This document shows, piece by piece, positions 51,364 to 58,210 of a stretch of DNA of 64,000 nt. Each line of letters opens with the position of its first letter. Position 1 is the stretch's first letter. Both the position numbers and the translations under genes were made by a program. The stretch covers positions 558,001 to 622,000 of the forward strand of contig JADJUE010000002.1 of assembly GCA_016710785.1 (NCBI GenBank), given 5' to 3'. This stretch comes from Candidatus Epilinea brevis (GTDB lineage Bacteria > Chloroflexota > Anaerolineae > Epilineales > Epilineaceae). A model generated the notes under the pieces. That model searched no databases. It worked only from the letters and a program-made list of their open reading frames with translations, and was not told where the DNA came from.

Positions 51364-52341
51364 CTATGCGGCGCCCACCGATGGATCCAGGGTAGACGGA
51401 CCGGATGCCATCCTGCCCCCGTCATGCGGGCTGCGGGCCGAGAGCCGGGCCACCTGTTGCTCGGCGCGGTAGGACGAGCGCACCAGCGGGCCGCTCTCCA
51501 CCCAGCGGATGCCCAGCTCCAGGCCTCGCTCGCGGATGGCGTCGAACTCCTCCGGCAGCAGGTAGCGCTGGATCGGCAGATGGGCTTCCGTGGGGCGCAG
51601 GTACTGGCCCACGGTGAAGATGTCCACCTCGATGGCCGCCAGGTCCTGCATGAGCGCGTCCAGCTCTTCCCAGGTTTCGCCCAGGCCCACCATGATGCCG
51701 GTCTTGCTCAGCACCGTGGGGTCCATTTCCTTGGCCCAGCGGAGGATGTCCAGGCTGCGATGGTACAAGGCCTGCGGGCGCACCGTACGGTACAGGCGCG
51801 GCACCGTCTCGAGGTTGTGGTTGAGGATCTCGGGGGCCGCGTCCATCACCTGCTGCAGGGCGGAGCGGTCGCCGCGGAAGTCGGGGATCAGCACCTCGAT
51901 GGAGCAGCCGGGGGTCAGCTCGCGGGAGCGGCGGATGCTCCGGGCGAAGATGGCCGCCCCGCCGTCCGGCAGCTCGTCGCGGTTGACCGAGGTGATCACC
52001 GCGTGGGTCAGGTTCAGCTCTTGGATGGCCCGCGCCACCCGTTCCGGCTCCAGCACGTCCAGCGCCGTGGGGCGCCCGGTCTTGATGGCGCAGAAGCCGC
52101 AGCTGCGCGTGCAGGTGTCGCCCATGATCAGGAAGGTGGCGGTGCCCGCACCCCAGCATTCGCCGATGTTGGGGCAGCGCGCTTCCTCGCAGACCGTGTG
52201 CAGGCGCTCCTGGCGCATCAGACCCTTGAGGTCCTGGTAGGTCTGGCCCCAGGGCGCGCGAACCTTCAGCCATTCCGGCCGACGGTGGCGGAAGGGCAGT
52301 TCCTGCCCGGCAGGGATCTGATCGGGGGTGATGAGGGTCAT
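51364..52341 (-). CDS. lipA: Lipoyl synthase
   Basis: 325 aa from the ATG at 52341, 7 nt after a CATAAT box without Shine-Dalgarno. A radical SAM enzyme that inserts two sulfurs into octanoyl groups on lipoyl domains. It has both Fe-S sites: the auxiliary-cluster Cys residues in VCEEARCPNIGECWG and the SAM-cluster Cys-x3-Cys-x2-Cys in CTRSCGFCAIKTG. VITSVNRDELPDGGA, LNHNLETVPRLY, KTGIMVGLGETWEE and the Arg-Ser-Ser-Tyr end (LVRSSYRAEQ) complete the family pattern. The longer frame upstream to 52767 is antisense to the next gene and is not supported. Confidence 0.95.
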   Translation of the reverse strand: MTLITPDQIPAGQELPFRHRRPEWLKVRAPWGQTYQDLKGLMRQERLHTVCEEARCPNIGECWGAGTATFLIMGDTCTRSCGFCAIKTGRPTALDVLEPERVARAIQELNLTHAVITSVNRDELPDGGAAIFARSIRRSRELTPGCSIEVLIPDFRGDRSALQQVMDAAPEILNHNLETVPRLYRTVRPQALYHRSLDILRWAKEMDPTVLSKTGIMVGLGETWEELDALMQDLAAIEVDIFTVGQYLRPTEAHLPIQRYLLPEEFDAIRERGLELGIRWVESGPLVRSSYRAEQQVARLSARSPHDGGRMASGPSTLDPSVGAA

Positions 52342-52348
52342 GGCGAGG

Positions 52349-52354
52349 ATTATG
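52349..52354 (-). promoter_or_regulatory. -10-like box next to the lipA start
   Basis: CATAAT on the minus strand (5/6 to TATAAT), 7 nt before the ATG; leaderless-type spacing. Confidence 0.45.
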
Positions 52355-52468
52355 GCAGAAAGGGGTGCAGGCGGACTAGAATCGCCGCTTGGCGCGCCAC
52401 ATCGGCGCCACGGTTGTGACACCGACGGCATCAGGTGCCGGCCCAGTCTCGGCCAAGGAGGCCCGCGC

Positions 52469-54559
52469 ATGCGCATCGTTCGTTCGCGACCGGTCCGTTT
52501 CGTCGTCGTTTCGGCCCTGGTCTGGGCCATCGTCCTGGCGCCCCTGCCCCTGGTCCGGCGCGAGTCGCCCGCCGTCCACGCCCAGGTCATCCCCGCCGTG
52601 TACGTCTCCGAGATCGTCTGGATGGGGAACGGTGACGACCCTAACGATGAATGGATGGTGCTGGCCAACGGTACTACCGCGGACATCGCCCTGCAGGGCT
52701 GGCGGCTGGCCGCCGTCGACGGCACGCCGGCCATCAGCCTGACCGGCGTCCTGCCGGCCCGCGGCACCTACCTGCTGGAGCGGACGGACGACGACAGCGC
52801 GTCGCCTCACAGCGATCAGATCTACACCGGCAACCTGGGCAACACCGGCGAGGACCTGCGCCTCACCGATCCGGGCGGGCTGGAGATCGACCGCGCCGGC
52901 CGCGCCGGAGCCTGGTTCTCCGGCGAGGCGGGCAGTTGGCGTTCGATGCTGCGCCGCCGCCCCGAGGTACCCGGCGACCAGCCGGGCGCCTGGGGTCTTG
53001 GGGTTCCCGGCGGCACGCCGCGCAACTCGCAGGCCGACGGCGATGGCGACGGCTTCTACTACTCGCCCAACATCGATTGGGAGGCCGGCGGCGACGGGCC
53101 GGAGGAGCAGGCCGAGGACTGCGATGACGCCGACCCGGCGGTCCATCCGGATGCGCCCGAGCGCCTGAACGCGAAGGACGACGACTGCGACGGAGAGCTG
53201 GACGAAGACTTCGTGCTGGGGCCGCTGGACTACAAAGCCCATTTCAGCGACCCAGAGCGCCTGTGGGCCGTCGGGACGTCGCTCGAGACCAGCGCCATCG
53301 AGCGGGCGCTCATCGGTCTGATCGATAGCGCGGCGGTCAGCATCGATGCCGCGATCTACGAGCTGCGCCGGGCGCGATTGACCGATGCCCTGCTGGCGGC
53401 CGCGGCCCGCGGCGTGAGGGTGCGGGTGGTGGCCGACGACGAGCAGTCCGACGGATTGCCGGGGGACCGTGCGCAGTACGAGCGCCTGCGCGCGGCCGGC
53501 ATTGTCGTGCGCCCCGACCGCAAGCGCAGCAGCCTGCAGCATAACAAATTCATGGTGGTCGACGGCGAACGGGTCTGGACCGGTTCGGTCAACTGGACCG
53601 ACAGCGGCATGACCTACAACCAGGAGAACGCGCTGGAGCTCCGCTCGCCCCAGATCGCCGCGGCCTACCGGCGCGAGTTCGAGGAGATGTTCATCGCCGG
53701 GCGCTTCTCACGAGACAAGCTGGACGACACGCCCCACCGCTTCCGCTTTGCCGACGGCGTCACGGTGGAGGTGCGCTTCTCGCCCTCCGACGGCGTGGAG
53801 GAGGCCGTGGGGCGCGTGCTGACGGCGGCGCGGCAGGAACTGGCCTTTGCCATGTTCTACTGGACCAGCGATCGCCTGGCGGACATCGTGCTTTCCAAAA
53901 CCGCCGGCGGCCTGGGCTTCAAGGGCATCTGGGACGCCGTGGGGCAGAAGAACCAGGCAAGCGAGGACAACCGCTTCTGTCAGGCCGGTCTGCCGCTGAA
54001 GGTCGAGGTGTTCGGCGGCAAGGTACACGACAAACTGGCGGTGGTCGACGCGGCTGGCGACCTGCCGACAGTGATCAGCGGCAGCTACAACTGGACGGCT
54101 GCCGGCGGGGAGGACAATGACGAGAACACCCTGATCGTTCGCGGGCACCGCCCGCTGGCGGCGGCCTACCGCGCTGAGGTCCAGCGGCTCTGGGATGCCC
54201 TCCCCGATCAGAGCCTCTGCAGCAACCACGGTGCCGAGAGCGGCCTGCCGGCCTGCGCCGACGGCATCGACAACGACTACGACGACCGCGTTGACCTGTC
54301 CGACCCCGGCTGTCGGGAGTCGACGGTCGCCGCCTGCCTGGACGGCGTCGACAACGATGGCGACGGCCTGGTGGACCAGGCCGACCTGGACTGCTTCCGG
54401 GCGCCGACGGCCACGCCGGCGACGGGCGCGACGCCGACGCCCGGGTCCACGCTCCCCGCGACCCCGCTGCCCTCGCCGCCGACGGCCACCGGCACCGCTC
54501 CCGCATCCGGCGGCCCCTTCATCGCCGTCCTGCCCTGGCTGGCTCGCCAATCCGATTGA
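52469..54559 (+). CDS. Secreted phospholipase D-fold protein with lamin-tail domain and LPWL tail
   Basis: 696 aa from the ATG at 52469, with AAGGAGG at 52455-52461. A Sec signal spans residues 1-33. Residues 40-160 are a lamin-tail-like beta domain (VYVSEIVWMGNGDDPNDEW, ADIALQGWRL); 185-245 a Ca-type metal-binding motif (DGDGDGFYYSP, EDCDDADPAVHPD, DDDCDGELDE); 260-570 a PLD domain with two HKD sites, HNKFMVVDGERVWTGSVNW and HDKLAVVDAAGDLPTVISG; 585-630 two further Asp/Asn/Gly-rich motifs (ADGIDNDYDDRVDLSD, LDGVDNDGDG). A Thr/Pro linker ends in FIAVLPWLARQSD. Both catalytic sites look intact, so extracellular nuclease or phospholipase activity is likely, perhaps Ca-stabilised. It is followed by another secreted-protein gene 65 bp later. 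Confidence 0.88.
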   Translation: MRIVRSRPVRFVVVSALVWAIVLAPLPLVRRESPAVHAQVIPAVYVSEIVWMGNGDDPNDEWMVLANGTTADIALQGWRLAAVDGTPAISLTGVLPARGTYLLERTDDDSASPHSDQIYTGNLGNTGEDLRLTDPGGLEIDRAGRAGAWFSGEAGSWRSMLRRRPEVPGDQPGAWGLGVPGGTPRNSQADGDGDGFYYSPNIDWEAGGDGPEEQAEDCDDADPAVHPDAPERLNAKDDDCDGELDEDFVLGPLDYKAHFSDPERLWAVGTSLETSAIERALIGLIDSAAVSIDAAIYELRRARLTDALLAAAARGVRVRVVADDEQSDGLPGDRAQYERLRAAGIVVRPDRKRSSLQHNKFMVVDGERVWTGSVNWTDSGMTYNQENALELRSPQIAAAYRREFEEMFIAGRFSRDKLDDTPHRFRFADGVTVEVRFSPSDGVEEAVGRVLTAARQELAFAMFYWTSDRLADIVLSKTAGGLGFKGIWDAVGQKNQASEDNRFCQAGLPLKVEVFGGKVHDKLAVVDAAGDLPTVISGSYNWTAAGGEDNDENTLIVRGHRPLAAAYRAEVQRLWDALPDQSLCSNHGAESGLPACADGIDNDYDDRVDLSDPGCRESTVAACLDGVDNDGDGLVDQADLDCFRAPTATPATGATPTPGSTLPATPLPSPPTATGTAPASGGPFIAVLPWLARQSD

Positions 54560-54624
54560 CATTCCGGACCGCGGGGACCACCATTGCCCGGAAAGCGCAC
54601 GCGACATCTACCGGGAGGTCCCCC

Positions 54625-55827
54625 ATGTACACCCGCCGCTATCTGCTGCTCGCCGCTGTCCTGGGGCTGTCGGTCGGCCTGACGCTCAGCCCCGCGCCGC
54701 CTGCCAAGGCCCAGGTGCAACTGGACGTCGTCGGCAGCAGCTTCTACGCCCGGCAGGTGATGAGCGGGACCGAGCTGGTGATCACGGCCCTGGTGCGCAA
54801 CCCCTCCGACACCTACGTCTACCATGTCAGCGGTCGCTACAGCCTGAAGATCGGTGGCCAGGAGGTGGCGACGGCGCGGGCCGGCTTCGCCCTCAAGGAT
54901 GTGTTGGCCCCCGGCGAGACCACCGTGTTGCAGAAGACCGTGGGGCATGCGCGGGCCTTGGAGGTGGACGACGTCGAGATCCCCTTCGTGGTCACCGATG
55001 AGACCACCGTGGCCAGCTATGCCGGCTACGCTCCGCCACCGACGGTGGTCCGGCTCGACCGCGGAAACTCCGCGCATTGGGGCGACCATTACCTGGCCGA
55101 GCTGCGCAACGACAGCCTTGTCGACTACTTCGCCACCTCGACGGAGGTGGCGGCCGTGGATGCGGACGCGGTCTTCTATCAGAACGGGAAATTGGTGGGC
55201 ATCGCCATCGACGGCCTCATGCTGCCGGAAGGCCATGTGGCGCGCGGCCAGACTCTGGCCGCGCGCTTTACCGTACCGGCCACAGCCGTCAACCATGACG
55301 ACGTCGAGCTGTACTTCTCGGTGCGCCAGCTGACGGCCCCAAACGTGAAAGTGCAATCCTGGGCCATCGAGAGCCCCGCCTTCGCGGTGGAAGGCTCGGG
55401 CGCTTCCGAGCAGCTGTACGTCACCGCCGACCTGCGCAACAGCAGCCCGGTGGACGGCGATCCCGATCTCGCCTTCCTGCTGAAGGACGCCGCCGGCCGC
55501 TTGCTGGGCCTGCTGCACTGTCCCATCGACCTGCTGCTGATGCCCGACGAGACCATCGCCTGCAAAGAGGCGGTGCCGGCGGCCGAGATCAGCGGTCCCG
55601 TGCGTGCGGTGGCCGCCATCTCCGGCATGGCCATGAGCCATGTGCTCGTGGGCCCGACGCCCAGCCCCACGCGTACCGTACCGGTCATGACCTGCACACC
55701 GCCGGCCTGCCCGTGCGGACGGCTCGTAGGCATCTGCCCCAACGTCCGCTGCGAGGTCTGCACGGCGACCGCGACACCGAAGCCGGGGGGACGCATCCTG
55801 CTGCCGCTGTTGCGCAAGGGGGAGTAG
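54625..55827 (+). CDS. Secreted beta-sandwich protein with Cys-rich segment and LPLL tail
   Basis: 400 aa from the ATG at 54625, with GGGAGG upstream. A Sec signal spans residues 1-30 (YLLLAAVLGLSVGLTL, cleavage near AKAQ). Residues 32-345 hold two or three FxLYD/Ig-like beta domains (ELVITALVRNPSDTYVYHV, HYLAELRNDSLVDYFATSTEV, QLYVTADLRNSSPVDG). Near the end are seven Cys in about 24 residues (CTPPACPCGRLVGICPN), a possible small metal or disulfide knot, then RILLPLLRKGE. The gene probably forms an operon with the PLD-fold gene. Function unknown; surface or envelope role inferred. Confidence 0.78.
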   Translation: MYTRRYLLLAAVLGLSVGLTLSPAPPAKAQVQLDVVGSSFYARQVMSGTELVITALVRNPSDTYVYHVSGRYSLKIGGQEVATARAGFALKDVLAPGETTVLQKTVGHARALEVDDVEIPFVVTDETTVASYAGYAPPPTVVRLDRGNSAHWGDHYLAELRNDSLVDYFATSTEVAAVDADAVFYQNGKLVGIAIDGLMLPEGHVARGQTLAARFTVPATAVNHDDVELYFSVRQLTAPNVKVQSWAIESPAFAVEGSGASEQLYVTADLRNSSPVDGDPDLAFLLKDAAGRLLGLLHCPIDLLLMPDETIACKEAVPAAEISGPVRAVAAISGMAMSHVLVGPTPSPTRTVPVMTCTPPACPCGRLVGICPNVRCEVCTATATPKPGGRILLPLLRKGE

Positions 55828-55881
55828 CCGGGCCGGGGGCCTGGGGAGCCAGGGGAGCCGGGGGACCGGACCCACTGCAAA

Positions 55882-55921
55882 CAAAAAACGGCGGCCCTCC
55901 CGATCATCGGGAGGGCCGCCG
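55882..55921 (-). terminator. Intrinsic terminator of the 56665 gene
   Basis: CGGCGGCCCTCCCGA (55889-55903) pairs exactly with TCGGGAGGGCCGCCG (55907-55921). The plus-strand A run at 55883-55888 is a U tract for minus-strand RNA. There is no T tract on the plus side. Confidence 0.8.
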
Positions 55922-55963
55922 TCGCGTTCGCGAGAAGCGTCGCGTCGTGGTTGACGGTGAGGG

Positions 55964-56665
55964 TTAGAGGTCGCTGCCGCCCCAGGTCCGCGCCGGCGCC
56001 CGGAAGCGCACGCCGCCGGAGCCGTCGGTCTGGCCCTCGGTCTGACCGTCCGGGGCGGCCTTGTCCATGCCGTGCTGGCAGCCACCCATGCGGCCGAAGC
56101 CGCGCATGCCGCCCATGCCGCCGAAGTGGCGCATCCGGCCGCCCTGGGCTCCCTTCAGCTGGTCGGCCTGGGCCTGGGTGATGACGCCGTCCTTGACGGC
56201 CTTGGCGATGGCGGCTTCATGGGCGGCCAGCATCGCGTCCTTCATCTTGGCCCGGTCCAGGCCCTTGGCCTCGACCAGATCGCGCAGGTCCTTGCCGTCG
56301 GCCTGGGCCTTCTGCAGATCATCCGCGCTCACGCCCATGGCCTCGGCCATCATGGCCTGCGGGTCCATGCTGCGGGCCAGCTTCTGTCCGGCGATCATCA
56401 GGTCGGCCTTCTCCTGCGTCAGGCGCCCGTCCTTGACGGCCGCGGCCAACTGGTCGCTGAAGACCTTGTCCTGGGCCGCGCGCAGCTTGTCGACGGTGGT
56501 GCCCAAGGCCTCGGCCATGTCGGTTTCGTTCTGCGCCGGCGAGCCGCCGCGCAGGCCCATGTGCCCGCCCCAAGGGCCGTTGGCGGAGGCGGTATGCACG
56601 CCGGCCGCGGCCGCGGCCAGGAAGAGGAAGGTTCCGGTGACGAAGAGGAATCGCTTGCGGTTCAT
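55964..56665 (-). CDS. Exported helical-repeat protein with Gly/Met-rich tail
   Basis: 233 aa; AAGGA lies just upstream of the ATG at 56665. A Sec signal spans residues 1-29. Residues 48-165 hold two similar helical modules of the form ALGTTVDKLRAAQDKV ... QLAAAVKDGRLTQEKADLM and AMGVSADDLQKAQADG ... AIAKAVKDGVITQAQADQL, a pattern seen in exported proteins of uncertain role in several Gram-positive-type phyla. The tail is rich in Gly, Met, His and Arg (MRHFGGMGGMRGFGRMGG), a possible metal-binding segment. It ends at its own terminator. Confidence 0.7.
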   Translation of the reverse strand: MNRKRFLFVTGTFLFLAAAAAGVHTASANGPWGGHMGLRGGSPAQNETDMAEALGTTVDKLRAAQDKVFSDQLAAAVKDGRLTQEKADLMIAGQKLARSMDPQAMMAEAMGVSADDLQKAQADGKDLRDLVEAKGLDRAKMKDAMLAAHEAAIAKAVKDGVITQAQADQLKGAQGGRMRHFGGMGGMRGFGRMGGCQHGMDKAAPDGQTEGQTDGSGGVRFRAPARTWGGSDL

Positions 56666-56830
56666 GGATGCCGTCCTTGTTGGTGGCTGGGGCGCGGCCT
56701 AGGCGGCGGCGCCGGATTCGACCCATTCATCCTACACGCGCATGATGAGCCTCGGCTGAGAGAGGTGCAAGCTGTCGATGGGTATCGAAGGGATCGCCGC
56801 CGCGCCGCTATCATTGACGGACCCTTTCTC

Positions 56831-58075
56831 ATGAGCATCGACATCAGCCCCGCGGTCGCCCGCCGCTTCGTCCTGGGCAAACAAGGACTATGGCCCGGAC
56901 GCCGCTGGCAGGGGCCGGAGGGCGTGGTGGCCGCCATGCGCGCGGTCGAGCACCTTCAGCTGGATCCGCTGGTGGTCATGGCCCGCGCCCAGGACCTCAT
57001 CCTGCACAGCAGGGTGCTGGACTACCGACCGGACGGTTGGCTGGCGCCGACCTACGAGGCGCGCGGCTTCTTCGACTGGGGCGGCTGGCTGGCGCTGCGG
57101 CCGATGGAGGAGCTGCCGCATTGGCGGTTGATCATGCGCCGCGAAGCGGGCGGCAGCTATTGGCGCGGGCAGGCCGCCGACCATGCCGAGGCCATCCAGG
57201 AGATGCGCGACATCCTGACGGAGCGCGGCACGGTGTCCAATCGCGACTTCGCCATGCCGGATCGCAAGCGGACGGACCATTATCGCGGGCGCAAGGACTC
57301 GGCCCTGGCCCTCTACTACCTGTGGCGTACGGGCGAGGTGATGACCCATCACCGCGAGCGCTTCGAGCGGGTCTACGCTCTGACGGATGCGGTGGCGCCG
57401 CCGGAGTTGGTCCGCGAGTCGGACGAGCAGGCCGCGGAGGACTTCCTGCTGCGCAAGCAGGTGGCCTTTTACGGCCTCGCCGGGCTGCGTACCGCCGACC
57501 CCGTGCTGCGCCCGGTCCCCTTACCGGAATTGGCCGCTTGGCGGCGCGATCGCCTCGACGCCGGCGATCTGCTCTCGGTCTCCGTGGAGGGCTGGCGCCA
57601 CCCGGTGTTCGCCCTGGCGGAGGACCTGCCTCTGCTGCGCGATCTGGCAGCGGGGCGAGTTCCGGCAGCCTGGCAGCCATTGGAAGCCGACACGTACCAA
57701 GAGGCGGTCTTCCTCTCGCCCCTGGATGTGGTCAGCGCCCGCGGCCGGGCCAAGCAGCTCTTCGACTTCGACTATGTCTGGGAGGTCTACAAGCCGCTGG
57801 AACAGCGCCGCTGGGGCTACTACACCCTGCCCATCCTCTGGGGCGATCGCCTCGTCGGCCGCTTCGACGGCAAACTGGACCGCCCGGCCAACACCCTGCG
57901 CATCCTGGGCTTCTGGCTGGAGGACCCGGCCACGGGCAAGGATCCGGACTTCGCCGCGGCCCTGGGCCGGGGCATGGCCCGCTACCTGCGCTTCCTGGGC
58001 GCCGCGCGCTTGGACGCGGCGGCCATCCGGCCGGTGGCGTTGCGGCGGGCGGTGGTGGGGGCTTGCCGGGGGTGA
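56831..58075 (+). CDS. YcaQ/AlkZ-type winged-helix DNA glycosylase
   Basis: 414 aa from the ATG at 56831. The family (HTH_42) includes glycosylases that unhook DNA crosslinks and alkylated bases. AVEHLQLDPLVVMARAQDLIL contains the Gln-x-Asp motif (QLD) used for catalysis. The later DALALYYLW-like RKDSALALYYLWRTGEVMTHHRERFERVY, FLSPLDVVSARGRAKQLFDFDYVWEVYKP and YYTLPILWGDRLVGRFDGKLDR also fit. A TATCAT at 56809-56814 may be its -10, giving a very short leader. The long frame upstream (from 56072) is antisense to the exported helical protein. Confidence 0.87.
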   Translation: MSIDISPAVARRFVLGKQGLWPGRRWQGPEGVVAAMRAVEHLQLDPLVVMARAQDLILHSRVLDYRPDGWLAPTYEARGFFDWGGWLALRPMEELPHWRLIMRREAGGSYWRGQAADHAEAIQEMRDILTERGTVSNRDFAMPDRKRTDHYRGRKDSALALYYLWRTGEVMTHHRERFERVYALTDAVAPPELVRESDEQAAEDFLLRKQVAFYGLAGLRTADPVLRPVPLPELAAWRRDRLDAGDLLSVSVEGWRHPVFALAEDLPLLRDLAAGRVPAAWQPLEADTYQEAVFLSPLDVVSARGRAKQLFDFDYVWEVYKPLEQRRWGYYTLPILWGDRLVGRFDGKLDRPANTLRILGFWLEDPATGKDPDFAAALGRGMARYLRFLGAARLDAAAIRPVALRRAVVGACRG

Positions 58076-58210
58076 GCGAGGGGGAGAGGGTCGGTCATGA
58101 ACCTCAAACACTCCGGCCAGAGGAGGGAATTGGGGCAAAACTTCGGCCGACGCCTGAGTCCATAGATTGGTAGCCTGATCAGGCCCAGCCAGCCGGGTTT
58201 GCCTTCGCAC

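Noticed and set aside
51112..52419. 435-aa plus-strand open frame over the repeat array and lipA
   Set aside because: It is antisense to lipA and begins inside the tandem repeats; no family features.
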